NCBI GenBank assembly: GCA_013153825.1 | Contig: JAADDP010000109.1 | Span: 1-7,818 of the forward strand | Direction of reading: 5' to 3' | Length of the DNA: 7,818 nucleotides | From: Campylobacterota bacterium | GTDB lineage: Bacteria > Campylobacterota > Campylobacteria > Campylobacterales > Sulfurovaceae | Shown: positions 1 to 7,292 of the stretch, piece after piece | Layout of the letters: every line of letters begins with the position of its first letter | Numbering within the stretch: the first letter of the stretch is position 1 | The notes under the pieces: generated by a model | Told to the model about the DNA's origin: nothing | The model's database searches: none | What the model saw: the letters and a program-made list of their open reading frames with translations, nothing else | Position numbers and translations under genes: made by a program

Positions 1-420
1 GAAATTACAATATATCCAACTAGCCGATTAAAGCCGATAAATATTATAACCACAGAATACCCAGGGTTTCCAACAGATATGCAGGCTCAATTTATGGCAG
101 TAGCTACAATGGCTATTGGGGAGTCTCTAATTGAGGAGAGGCTATTTGAGAATAGATTTATGCATGTTGGTGAGCTAAATAGATTGGGTGCAGATATCTG
201 GCTTAAGGGAAATATCGCCTCAATAAAGCCTGTAGCTGAGCTATATGGAGCTGATGTAATGGCTACAGATTTGAGGGCTAGTTCAGCATTAGTTCTTGCT
301 GGACTTGTGGCAAAGGGCGTTACCAATGTCCATAGAATATACCACCTAGATAGGGGATATGACAACTTAGAGGGCAAACTCTCAAGTTTAGGTGCAAATA
401 TTAAAAGAGTTAGCAGATAG
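1..420 (+). CDS. murA: UDP-N-acetylglucosamine 1-carboxyvinyltransferase, C-terminal part (5' end outside window)
   Basis: MurA transfers enolpyruvate from phosphoenolpyruvate to UDP-GlcNAc in the cytoplasm, the first committed step of peptidoglycan synthesis. The frame is open from base 1 and encodes 139 residues ending in TAG; full MurA is about 420 residues, so about two thirds lies to the left. Conserved elements visible are [10 protein letters not shown], whose Asp (fragment residue 26) matches the catalytic Asp305 of E. coli MurA; TDLRAS, whose Asp and Arg (residues 90 and 92) match Asp369 and Arg371; and RIYHLDRGY near the C terminus, whose second Arg (118) matches Arg397. The ATG at 79 is internal and is not the start. 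The ending GANIKRV is the usual MurA C terminus. It is followed by the DUF2018 gene, an arrangement typical of Campylobacterota. Identification is near certain; the Cys-containing PEP loop lies outside the window. Confidence 0.97.
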   Translation, partial: EITIYPTSRLKPINIITTEYPGFPTDMQAQFMAVATMAIGESLIEERLFENRFMHVGELNRLGADIWLKGNIASIKPVAELYGADVMATDLRASSALVLAGLVAKGVTNVHRIYHLDRGYDNLEGKLSSLGANIKRVSR

Positions 421-435
421 TTATATTTAGTTGGA

Positions 436-441
436 TATAAT
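436..441 (+). promoter_or_regulatory. Possible sigma-70 -10 element in the murA-DUF2018 gap
   Basis: A perfect TATAAT hexamer lies in the 57-bp gap after murA, in an AT-rich stretch, 36 bp before the DUF2018 start codon. No clear -35 hexamer precedes it, which is common for Campylobacterota promoters. There is a TGGA just upstream, but the TG is one base too far away for a proper extended -10. If active, it would let the DUF2018-polyprenyl synthase-hemA genes be transcribed apart from murA. The call rests on the hexamer only; AT-rich sequence makes chance matches common. Confidence 0.4.
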
Positions 442-477
442 GGTTTTAAATTTCAAATTAAATTATGGGAGTAATAT

Positions 478-750
478 ATGAACCTTTTTGATGATGATGA
501 CGCTTTTGTAGGGACTCCAAAGAGCAACTTCTACTCAATTGCTAGAACTGCAAATCAAAATATTGTGGAGATGGAGGTAGATAAGATACTACGCAGACTT
601 GCAGTAGCAGAGAGAATTCTAGATGAGAAGGGGCTAGATGATGAGTATGAGAGGGCAGTCAAGGCATCTGTTATAGATAGTGAGATAGATGAGAGGACAG
701 ATGGTCTATATATAGAGCTTGTTGGGAATATTGTAACCCAATGCGAATAG
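478..750 (+). CDS. DUF2018 family small helical protein
   Basis: This encodes a 90-residue, very acidic and probably all-helical protein, recognised as the DUF2018 family from its opening acidic run after MNLF, the FY.IA.TAN segment and the ERILDEKG.DDEYE segment. From memory the H. pylori relative is HP0242, which forms an intertwined helical dimer; no biochemical function is established, and I do not infer one. The ATG at 478 is supported by GGGAG at 467-471, six bases upstream. There is no signal peptide or membrane segment, so it should be cytoplasmic. It follows murA by 57 bp and precedes the polyprenyl synthase by 16 bp, so it is likely co-transcribed with that gene and hemA. Its position between murA and the prenyl synthase is the usual one in the phylum. 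Confidence 0.85.
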   Translation: MNLFDDDDAFVGTPKSNFYSIARTANQNIVEMEVDKILRRLAVAERILDEKGLDDEYERAVKASVIDSEIDERTDGLYIELVGNIVTQCE

Positions 751-754
751 GGGT

Positions 755-760
755 AAAGGG
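755..760 (+). promoter_or_regulatory. Ribosome binding site that selects a TTG start for the polyprenyl synthase
   Basis: AAAGGG lies six bases upstream of a TTG codon at 767. The first in-frame ATG (791) has only an A-rich, G-poor lead and would remove eight residues that look like the normal N terminus. No other plausible in-frame start exists between the previous stop codon and 767. The TTG is therefore taken as the real start. Confidence 0.65.
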
Positions 761-766
761 TCTATT

Positions 767-1663
767 TTGACAAGTGCTGTTGATAGAAAAATGGAGAGCT
801 ATATAGAGGAGTTGGGCGATAGTAGAGCCTTAACCCTCTATAGAAAATTGCCAAAGGGTAAGAAACTTAGAACAAAACTCATATTTAAGATAGCAGGAGA
901 GAGTCAAGAGGCTATAGATGTGGCATCTACAGTTGAGATGATACACTTAGCGAGTCTGCTACATGATGATGTTATAGATGGAGCTACAACAAGAAGAGGT
1001 AAAATCTCTGTTAATGCGAGTGATGGTGATAAGAGTGCAATTATGTTGGGAGATATCCTCTACTCAAAAGCCTTCTACCAGTTAACAGATATGTCACCTC
1101 AAATAGCAAAAATTATCTCAAATGCCGTTATTCTCCTAAGTCTTGGGGAGTTGGCAGATGTGGAGCTCTCATCTAAATTTCACACCAACAAAGAGGCATA
1201 CCTAAAGATGCTATACCAAAAGACAGCTTCGCTTATGGAGGCATCTGCTGAGGTTGGGGCGATATTGGCTAGAAAGGATAGGGAGCTATTTAGAGAGTAT
1301 GGAAAGAATTTAGGGATTGCTTTTCAGATGATAGATGATATTTTAGATATAACATCAGATAGCAAAACTTTAGGAAAACCTGCTCTACATGACTTTATAG
1401 AGGGGAAGGTTACACTCCCATACATATATCTATATGAGAGTTTAGATAGGGAGGAGAGGGAGTATCTAAAGTCACTCCACAAAAAGAGGTTGAGTGAGGA
1501 TGAGGCTCTATGGATAAAGGGTAAGATGAGAGAGAATAGAGTAGTTGAGAGGGCTTACGCAGAGGCTAAAGCTCTAGTTGAGGAGGCTATTAAATTGATG
1601 GATAGTGTCGGTGAAGAGGGGTTAAGCGATATAGCAAGAGCGATGATAGAGAGAGAGTTTTAA
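767..1663 (+). CDS. ispB: Trans-polyprenyl diphosphate synthase (octaprenyl/heptaprenyl type)
   Basis: This soluble, Mg-dependent enzyme condenses isopentenyl diphosphate units in trans onto an allylic primer; in this phylum the product is expected to be the menaquinone side chain. The 298-residue length fits the family. Seen in order: GKKLR at 31-35 in the place of the family's GGKR.R motif (one Gly not conserved), the first Asp-rich motif DDVID at 67-71 followed by the Arg pair at 76-77, K152-T153, and the second Asp-rich motif DDILD at 190-194 preceded by FQMI. The residues four and five before the first motif are small (S63, A62), which by the known chain-length rules favours a long product; exact length cannot be read. 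Start is TTG with an AAAGGG site. The hemA start codon follows the stop codon after one base, so the two are probably translationally coupled. The symbol follows common annotation and is less certain than the family. Confidence 0.92.
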   Translation: MTSAVDRKMESYIEELGDSRALTLYRKLPKGKKLRTKLIFKIAGESQEAIDVASTVEMIHLASLLHDDVIDGATTRRGKISVNASDGDKSAIMLGDILYSKAFYQLTDMSPQIAKIISNAVILLSLGELADVELSSKFHTNKEAYLKMLYQKTASLMEASAEVGAILARKDRELFREYGKNLGIAFQMIDDILDITSDSKTLGKPALHDFIEGKVTLPYIYLYESLDREEREYLKSLHKKRLSEDEALWIKGKMRENRVVERAYAEAKALVEEAIKLMDSVGEEGLSDIARAMIEREF

Positions 1664-1664
1664 G

Positions 1665-2951
1665 ATGTCATATCAAGTTATCTCATTTAACCATAAAAAT
1701 TGTCAACTAGCCCTTAGGGAGAAGTTGACATTCTCAAGTGATGAAGAGAAGAGAGCTATGTTAGAGAAGCTCTTAGGGTTTGATTTCATAGAGGAGGCTT
1801 TTATCCTCTCCACCTGCAATAGGGTCGAGATTACTCTTGTAACTAGAGATAAGTTCTCAAGCTACCATGCAATTTTGGGACTCCTAAGTTTAAAGTCAAA
1901 ACTTAGCTTCTTTGAGCTAAAAGGTATGGCTGGAAGATTTGACGATATAGAGGCTGTAAGACACACATTCTCCGTAGCTTCAGCACTAGACTCCTTAGTA
2001 ATTGGAGAGACACAGATTACGGGTCAGCTAAAAGATGCCTATAGATTTGCATTTCAAAATGAATTTGCATATAGAAAGCTAAATAGATTAATCTCATACG
2101 CCATAAAGTGTGCTAAAGAGGTTAGAAATGTGACCACAATCTCAAAACACCCCCTATCAATCGCCTCTGTAGCAGTGGCAAAGGCGTATGATATATATGG
2201 TGATAACATTACAGGTATGAGTGGTGTGGTTATAGGTACAGGGGAGATGGGGAAGATTGCAATTAAGAACCTCATCCGTTTAGGGTGTGATGTGGTCATT
2301 CTGGGTAGAAATCTTAAGAAGATAGAGAGATTTGTGGAAGATGAGCTAAATGGAGATAGGGTTAGAGTAGATAGTTTAGATAATATACATAAGTATATAA
2401 ATAGATATAGGCTTCTATTCTCTGCCACCTCATCAAAAGAGCCAATTATTACAGAGAAGATGATAGAAAGCGATAATATAGATAGAGTCTGGTTTGATAT
2501 GGCAATTCCAAAAGATATTGAAGATATTAAATTGGATAGGTTAAAACTATTTAGGATAGATGACCTAAAGTCCATTGCAGATGATAACTTCGCCCTAAAG
2601 CAGGAGCAGGCAAATAGAGCCTTTGATATTGTAGATAACTACACAAAGGAGTTCTATAGATGGCTAAGGGCACTATCGATTGAACCTCTAATTAAGGGTA
2701 TGAGGCTTCAAGTTAAAGAGGCGATAGAGATAGAGTTAAATCGAGCTATTAAAAAGGGGTTTGTCCCTAAAGAGTATAGAGATAATATTGAGAAGATGGC
2801 ACATCAAGCCTTCAATAGATTTCTACATAGACCAACCAAAAACCTAAGAGAGCTATCAAAAGATAATAGCTCTATTGTAGAGAGAGTTAAAGATATATTT
2901 GATATTGAGGTTGAGGAGAGTAGTATCCAGAGGTATAAGAAGAAATCCTAA
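1665..2951 (+). CDS. hemA: Glutamyl-tRNA reductase
   Basis: HemA reduces glutamyl-tRNA(Glu) to glutamate-1-semialdehyde with NADPH, the first step of the C5 route to haem and other tetrapyrroles. At 428 residues it is full length. Seen: catalytic Cys51 in STCNR; the conserved block SALDSLVIGETQI at 106-118 continuing as Q121-LKDAY; HPLSIASVAV from 162; the NADPH-binding GTGEMG at 191-196 in a Rossmann fold; and a helical C-terminal dimerisation region with HRPTKNLRELS near the end. The ATG is one base after the prenyl synthase stop codon, with GAGAGAG at 1651-1657 inside the upstream gene. In many relatives proS follows hemA; here the plus-strand operon stops and a convergent gene begins with one base between the stop codons. 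No hairpin terminator is visible at the junction. Confidence 0.97.
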   Translation: MSYQVISFNHKNCQLALREKLTFSSDEEKRAMLEKLLGFDFIEEAFILSTCNRVEITLVTRDKFSSYHAILGLLSLKSKLSFFELKGMAGRFDDIEAVRHTFSVASALDSLVIGETQITGQLKDAYRFAFQNEFAYRKLNRLISYAIKCAKEVRNVTTISKHPLSIASVAVAKAYDIYGDNITGMSGVVIGTGEMGKIAIKNLIRLGCDVVILGRNLKKIERFVEDELNGDRVRVDSLDNIHKYINRYRLLFSATSSKEPIITEKMIESDNIDRVWFDMAIPKDIEDIKLDRLKLFRIDDLKSIADDNFALKQEQANRAFDIVDNYTKEFYRWLRALSIEPLIKGMRLQVKEAIEIELNRAIKKGFVPKEYRDNIEKMAHQAFNRFLHRPTKNLRELSKDNSSIVERVKDIFDIEVEESSIQRYKKKS

Positions 2952-2952
2952 A

Positions 2953-3525
2953 CTATATGCTAACGGCTAGGGTCAACCCAAATAGGATATTGACACCACT
3001 ATTACTCAAGACTCTATATGCCTCTTTCAGCGTTGTTCCTGTTGTGATTGTATCATCTACAAGAATGGCATCTATTCCACCTCTACCCCTATATATAAAC
3101 TCTCTAGGGTTCTCTAATCTAAATTTTAGAGATTTTCCAGCATACTTTATATCGGACCCGGCTATGAGCTTTGAGTGGAGAACCTCAACACCCCTCTGTC
3201 TCATCTGATGAGTCAATATTGCTATGTGGCTATATCCAGATTTAACCCTCTCATCGACTCCTATAATATAGATACTACCTCCATAATTTTTTATAAAGTC
3301 TCCAATAAATGGTTTTAGGAACTCTCTCCCCATATATCTATAAACCCTATATCCGATAACTCTATGTTTCGTCTTTATCACATCGGCAATATCACTATAG
3401 TTAAATAGGCTATATATTCTAAACCCCTCTAAATCTCTCCTATATAGATTTGGTCTCAGTAGCTCCCCTCTACATCTCCTACAGAAGATATCTATAGATA
3501 TTGAGCTACAGCTTAGGCATCTCAA
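2953..3525 (-). CDS. ComF-type phosphoribosyltransferase-domain protein with N-terminal zinc ribbon
   Basis: This encodes a 190-residue protein with the ComF layout. An N-terminal four-cysteine ribbon (C3, C6, C15, C18) should bind one zinc. A type I phosphoribosyltransferase fold follows, with the PRPP-binding signature ILVDDTITTGTTL at 153-165. The middle also fits ComF: KTKHR near 50-54, a variant VDERVKSGYSH at 89-99 where the family usually has a VP..R...RGFNQ pattern, and R-x-NP-x-F at 135-142. ComF proteins are needed for DNA uptake in naturally competent bacteria, but no enzymatic reaction is established, so the role here is by family only. The start is TTG; its reading frame has an upstream stop and no in-frame ATG or GTG. 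The ribosome site is weak (AAGAGA at 3537-3542, 11 bases away), so translation may be coupled to the membrane-protein gene whose stop codon is one base upstream. Confidence 0.88.
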   Translation of the reverse strand: MRCLSCSSISIDIFCRRCRGELLRPNLYRRDLEGFRIYSLFNYSDIADVIKTKHRVIGYRVYRYMGREFLKPFIGDFIKNYGGSIYIIGVDERVKSGYSHIAILTHQMRQRGVEVLHSKLIAGSDIKYAGKSLKFRLENPREFIYRGRGGIDAILVDDTITTGTTLKEAYRVLSNSGVNILFGLTLAVSI

Positions 3526-3526
3526 A

Positions 3527-3976
3527 CTAGATTGTATCTCTTATCACAATTGCAAAGTGGAGAATAATGAAGTTTAGTATGAAGATACCCATAGATGAGC
3601 CTCTAGAGATTAACATCTCAACTCTACTCCTCTCCTTCCCATTTGTCTTAAATGCTATATATGTGTGTAGAATTGTAATTATAGCTATAACTACCACAAC
3701 TATAAGCTTATATCTTAGAGAGTCTATAACACTATTGTGAATAGTATCATCAAATAGAATTGTAACAAGCCCATTATCAAAAATCATCAATATACCAGTA
3801 ACTACTAGAGTTATTAGAGAGCCTATCTCAAAGAAGCCGAATATTGGCCCAATCACGGGATATACCCTATCCTGCTCCCTCTTATCTCTCATAGATACCC
3901 CTAAGACAAACATAAATACAGAGCCACCAATCCAAGATATGGCAGCTAGTAGATGTAGATGTATTTCCCAACCCAA
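3527..3976 (-). CDS. Four-helix inner-membrane protein, CopD-like
   Basis: This encodes a 149-residue, very hydrophobic protein with four predicted transmembrane helices at about 8-27, 47-66, 88-109 and 127-145. The first helix begins HLHLLAAISWIGGS, the His...Trp-Gly-Gly pattern of the CopD/DUF2269-like group of small membrane proteins. Histidines at 6/8, 104 and 140 lie at or in helices and could bind haem or metal; this is inference. The function is unknown. HemJ (protoporphyrinogen oxidase) has a related topology, but the HemJ-specific AGLFYLPRLFVYH-like stretch after helix 1 is absent. The start is TTG with a near-perfect AAAGGAG site four bases upstream. It is the first gene of a two-gene minus-strand operon with the ComF-type gene, divergent from the secreted peptidase gene. 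Confidence 0.75.
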   Translation of the reverse strand: MGWEIHLHLLAAISWIGGSVFMFVLGVSMRDKREQDRVYPVIGPIFGFFEIGSLITLVVTGILMIFDNGLVTILFDDTIHNSVIDSLRYKLIVVVVIAIITILHTYIAFKTNGKERSRVEMLISRGSSMGIFILNFIILHFAIVIRDTI

Positions 3977-3980
3977 GAGA

Positions 3981-3987
3981 CTCCTTT
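3981..3987 (-). promoter_or_regulatory. Ribosome binding site selecting a TTG start for the membrane-protein gene
   Basis: On the minus strand AAAGGAG, the strongest Shine-Dalgarno match in the window, is followed after TCTC by TTG at 3976. The resulting N terminus (MGWEIHLHLL) places the conserved His just before helix 1. The four-base spacing is slightly short. No ATG start is available in this frame near the site. Confidence 0.7.
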
Positions 3988-4020
3988 ATATTAAAGTTGT
4001 AAAAATTGGTGCTTTTATAT

Positions 4021-4026
4021 ATTGTA
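4021..4026 (-). promoter_or_regulatory. Weak candidate -10 for the membrane protein/ComF operon
   Basis: Read on the minus strand this is TACAAT, 44 bp upstream of the TTG start, inside the 99-bp divergent intergenic region. No convincing -35 is present. It is the best -10-like hexamer for the leftward operon, but the AT-rich setting makes a chance match likely. Confidence 0.3.
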
Positions 4027-4035
4027 AGCTCTCTC

Positions 4036-4044
4036 TGGTATAAT
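4036..4044 (+). promoter_or_regulatory. Extended -10 promoter for the DUF4214/metallopeptidase gene
   Basis: TGGTATAAT is an exact TGn-TATAAT extended -10. It is preceded by a T-rich stretch (GCTTTTATATATT at 4011-4023) in place of a defined -35, which resembles the sigma-70 promoters described in Campylobacter and Helicobacter. Transcription would start near 4051, leaving a leader of about 25 bases before the ATG at 4076. This is the best-looking promoter in the window and implies that the peptidase gene is transcribed on its own. Confidence 0.65.
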
Positions 4045-4065
4045 TAACCTTAAAATTTGACAATT

Positions 4066-4070
4066 GGGGG
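4066..4070 (+). promoter_or_regulatory. Ribosome binding site selecting ATG 4076
   Basis: A GGGGG run ends five bases before ATG 4076. The alternative in-frame TTG at 4064 has no purine-rich site upstream and would itself overlap this run. ATG 4076 also places the hydrophobic signal segment at the very N terminus, so it is the preferred start. Confidence 0.6.
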
Positions 4071-4075
4071 CTGTA

Positions 4076-6280
4076 ATGCAGGTATCCACCTTACTTAGAT
4101 TTTTTCTAATTTTAATACTATCATTAACATATCTATACTCAAACGATAGGGATATTGCCGTTGAGAGGAGTATAGCTGGACTATATATAGCATATTTCAA
4201 TAGAGCCCCAGACAGAGAGGGGTTGGAGTATTGGAGTAGAAGAGCTGATGAGGCATCTAATAGAGGGGTAGATAGCTCTGAAATCCTAAAGGAGCTATCA
4301 TCTGGATTTGCATCTAGTGAAACATTCATATCTAAGTATGGTGGTTTATCAAATAGAGAGTTTGTAGAGGCGATATATAGAAATGTTTTAGGAAAAGATG
4401 GAGATAGCGAGGGGGTTGCATACTGGACAGGCTACATAGATAGTGGTGGTAGCCGTTCAGATATGGTTTCAGAGTTTATTCAAGCATCTCTAAATAGTGA
4501 AATTAATGGGGAGAACTTTCCAGAGCTATCTGCTCAGGAGCTGAGTGATGCCCAAGAGAGGCAGAATTTAATCTCAAATAGGGTTGAGGTTGGATTAAAA
4601 TTTGTAGATATATTGGGGGATAAGACAGATATATCCAATAGTTCAAATCCGGAGAGTGACCCAGCGTATGAGGCATCTATCAATATTTTAAAAGGTGTGA
4701 CATCTGATAGCTCAACTGTAACTGATAAGGTTGAGTTTCTGGAGAGTATAAAGGGGGATAGTGACCCCATTGAGAGAATTAATAGCTATTCGGTGGCAAA
4801 GATTACCATATATAACAGGGCATACTCAACACACAATATTGTTGGGGTATATATTACAGCTTCGGATTATAAGTCTTGGGGATATAACTATATAGACTTT
4901 AAGATAGAGCCTAACTATCACCTATCTAAACCTATAGAAATAGGTAGCTGTTCGGAGAAGAATGATATACGAATAGTGTATGATAATGATAGAAAATTTG
5001 AATACTATAATATGGATATAGAGTGTGGGAAAGATTACACTTTAACGATTAATGATAGAGGGGTAAGAGTCGATTATGAGAATATATATCCATATACTCT
5101 AGATAGTAGATATAAAACATCTCTAGAGGAGTGTCCCCTATATAACTTCTATATCGATAATATTAAATCGTGTAGCCTATCTCAACTCCCACTTATTGCC
5201 CAAGAGGGTAAAAAACCTACAAAAGAGCTGATATTGAGCAGATTGCTTGTATCTCAAAAGTGGATGGGGGATAGATTTTCAGAGCTATTGGATGTTTTAG
5301 ATGATGATATTAAACAGCTTCTGGGTGCAGTTACAGCCATTGTAATTGATGAGGATATAAACCCTTCAAACTATTGGAGTTTAACTGGAGCTATATATCT
5401 TGACCCTAGAGGGTTGTGGCTTACCCCAGAGGAGGCAGAGACCATTATAGATAAGGATGATTACCGTAGTAATTATGGGAGTGAACTAAGATTCTATGAT
5501 GATTGGAGATATATTAAAGATGGGAGTCAATATGCCTACTATAACACAGATTATCTATATAAAGAGCATAATAGCACCAGAACTATAGATGATATTAAGT
5601 ATGGCTTTGCCAGATTACTCTACCATGAGTTGGCTCATGCGAATGATTATATCCCACTAAGCTCAATAGATGAGCTGAATAGTAGTGAATCAATTGGCTC
5701 TATAACATGGGATAATTATAATGGTGGTAGGCTTATATCCAAAAAGCTATATGATATAAGTCCTCTAAAATCTCAAGAGTTGATTAATATAGGGCAGGTT
5801 CTATATCATGGGAAGGAGGCAACAGATGAGCAGAAGAAGATGAGTCCAGAGGATATTGGATTACTATTTCAAGATGATGTGGCAAATGCTATCTACTCCT
5901 ATAGCACCCCTATGGAGGATTTAGCTATGCTATTTGAAGCTACAATGATGAGGTACCACTACAAATTTGAGCTTGATATTGCACTTATAGATAGACCAAC
6001 AGAGGAAAATCCAACCTATAGTGACTATGTTGTCGGTTGGGGTGTAAGAAATAGGATTGCTGAACCAGATGTTGGAGATAGAGCAATATTTGTAGCTAAC
6101 TCAATTCTTCCAAATGAGACCGATTGGAGTGAATTCTTTGCTAAAGATGTGGGTAAATCACAACTTTTAGATGCCGGAAAGAATTGGTGGGATAGTATAG
6201 TTATAGGAGATTCAGATAGCACCTCTAGAAAGCCTATAAGAGTTCCAGATATGCGTCAGTTGATATTTAGTGGATATTAA
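4076..6280 (+). CDS. Secreted DUF4214 protein with C-terminal HExxH zinc-metallopeptidase-like domain
   Basis: This encodes 734 residues from ATG 4076. Residues 1-22 are a signal-peptide-like segment (one Arg, then a Leu/Ile/Phe core). Residues about 30-140 hold two DUF4214 units, each with a matching core: YFNRAPDREGLEYW at 40-53 and YRNVLGKDGDSEGVAYW at 101-117. DUF4214 occurs in secreted and surface proteins. Residues about 240-330 look like a beta-sandwich domain with a VYITASDYKSWG segment (W268) and NDIRIV (D297); C292/C317 and C353/C366 could form disulfides. From about 395, conserved blocks AVTAIVID, GAIYLDPRGLWLTPEE and WRYIKDG lead to HELAH at 517-521, the zinc-peptidase motif (H517, E518, H521). 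PMEDLAMLFEA follows; E614 or E621 may be the third zinc ligand. The substrate is unknown. Its promoter is divergent from the membrane-protein operon, and its 3' end overlaps convergent mltB by 14 bp. The domain order is read by eye; the peptidase assignment is likely but untested. Confidence 0.82.
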   Translation: MQVSTLLRFFLILILSLTYLYSNDRDIAVERSIAGLYIAYFNRAPDREGLEYWSRRADEASNRGVDSSEILKELSSGFASSETFISKYGGLSNREFVEAIYRNVLGKDGDSEGVAYWTGYIDSGGSRSDMVSEFIQASLNSEINGENFPELSAQELSDAQERQNLISNRVEVGLKFVDILGDKTDISNSSNPESDPAYEASINILKGVTSDSSTVTDKVEFLESIKGDSDPIERINSYSVAKITIYNRAYSTHNIVGVYITASDYKSWGYNYIDFKIEPNYHLSKPIEIGSCSEKNDIRIVYDNDRKFEYYNMDIECGKDYTLTINDRGVRVDYENIYPYTLDSRYKTSLEECPLYNFYIDNIKSCSLSQLPLIAQEGKKPTKELILSRLLVSQKWMGDRFSELLDVLDDDIKQLLGAVTAIVIDEDINPSNYWSLTGAIYLDPRGLWLTPEEAETIIDKDDYRSNYGSELRFYDDWRYIKDGSQYAYYNTDYLYKEHNSTRTIDDIKYGFARLLYHELAHANDYIPLSSIDELNSSESIGSITWDNYNGGRLISKKLYDISPLKSQELINIGQVLYHGKEATDEQKKMSPEDIGLLFQDDVANAIYSYSTPMEDLAMLFEATMMRYHYKFELDIALIDRPTEENPTYSDYVVGWGVRNRIAEPDVGDRAIFVANSILPNETDWSEFFAKDVGKSQLLDAGKNWWDSIVIGDSDSTSRKPIRVPDMRQLIFSGY

Positions 6281-7292
6281 ACTCCCCATATCTCTTCTCA
6301 TATGCCCTCTTTATCCTCTGAGCTAGTTGATGGACAACCATTGCGTAGTATGAGCTGTGGTTATATCTTGTAATGACATAGAAGTTCTTAGCCCCATACC
6401 ATAGCTCATCATAGTTTCTCCTCTCCAGCTTTATTAGGCAGACCTTTCCATGATAGTTGAACTCCTCTCTAGGTGTAATCCCCTCAAGCTCACCTCTATA
6501 GTATCTATGGTTATAGCCGGTTGGAAATCTATCAAATCTCAACCCCTCATACTTAACCCTAACTGCTACAGGTTGACCCCTTCTCCAACCATGCTTTCTA
6601 AAGTAGTTTGCAATGCTACCTATTGCATCTACAACATTATTCATCTGCCTCTTTCCATCTCCATTAAAGTCCACAGCAAAGTGCTTATATGTACTCGGTA
6701 TAAATTGGGCTAAACCTATAGCTCCTGATGATGACCCCTTGATATCTTTTGGATTGACATTCTCCCTTACAGATAGCCTTAAGAGAGCTTTTAGCTGGTC
6801 TCTATAGAACTTTGCCCTCTTAGATTCACCATCAAATGCTAGATGTGTCAACCTATCAAATACGTAGTAGTTACCTCTAGATGACCCATAGTTACTCTCA
6901 ATACCTATAATTGCCGTTATATACTCTGGTGGTACACCATACTTTTTCGATGCCCTTCTGAGAGTTGACCTAAATTTTCTCATAAAGTAGACACCACCAC
7001 CAACCCTTCTAAGGTGGTTATATGAGTATCTCTCCCAGCTTCCAAGCATATTACATGGGGTAGCCCCACAATATAGCCCCTGTCTCAATCTTCTAATATA
7101 GCTATTTGCTCTTACACTACTGAACCATCTATTTAGAGTATCCAGCTTAAAACCATACCTGTGGTTCATCATCTTTATAAAGCTCTGCACCTCCCTCTTC
7201 TCTGTATAATCTACAGCACCAAGTGGGGTGGAGGCTATTATTGTGGCTACTATATAGAGCCTCAATCTCCTCCTATAACCATTAAACATCAT
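6267..7292 (-). CDS. mltB: MltB-type lytic murein transglycosylase
   Basis: This encodes a 341-residue periplasmic or secreted enzyme that cleaves the MurNAc-GlcNAc bond of peptidoglycan with formation of 1,6-anhydroMurNAc. Seen: a signal peptide at about 1-26 (RRRLRL, hydrophobic core, ending TPLGA before VDY) with no lipobox Cys; the catalytic Glu132 in AIIGIESNYGSSRG, matching Glu162 of E. coli Slt35; D146-RLTHLAFD, the family block after the catalytic loop; GSSSGAIGLAQFIPSTY at 186-202; and an EF-hand-like calcium loop DFNGDG (D208, N210, D212), as in Slt35. C75 and C80 may form a disulfide. Two ATG codons stand in tandem at 7292 and 7289; the first is taken, but the ribosome site is weak (AGGAT about 12 bases upstream). 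The start overlaps the upstream kinase-like gene by 11 bp, suggesting translational coupling. The 3' end overlaps the convergent peptidase gene. Confidence 0.93.
   Translation of the reverse strand: MMFNGYRRRLRLYIVATIIASTPLGAVDYTEKREVQSFIKMMNHRYGFKLDTLNRWFSSVRANSYIRRLRQGLYCGATPCNMLGSWERYSYNHLRRVGGGVYFMRKFRSTLRRASKKYGVPPEYITAIIGIESNYGSSRGNYYVFDRLTHLAFDGESKRAKFYRDQLKALLRLSVRENVNPKDIKGSSSGAIGLAQFIPSTYKHFAVDFNGDGKRQMNNVVDAIGSIANYFRKHGWRRGQPVAVRVKYEGLRFDRFPTGYNHRYYRGELEGITPREEFNYHGKVCLIKLERRNYDELWYGAKNFYVITRYNHSSYYAMVVHQLAQRIKRAYEKRYGEFNIH

Noticed and set aside
2054..2575. A 173-codon open frame antisense to hemA
   Set aside because: It lies wholly within a clear, full-length hemA and gives a low-complexity Ser/Leu/Ile-rich translation typical of the antisense of this codon usage.
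3527..3976. Membrane protein as HemJ (protoporphyrinogen IX oxidase), tempting because of nearby hemA
   Set aside because: The topology and first-helix His are compatible, but the HemJ signature after helix 1 (AGLFYLPRLFVYH-like) is missing, and the gene is in a different operon on the other strand.
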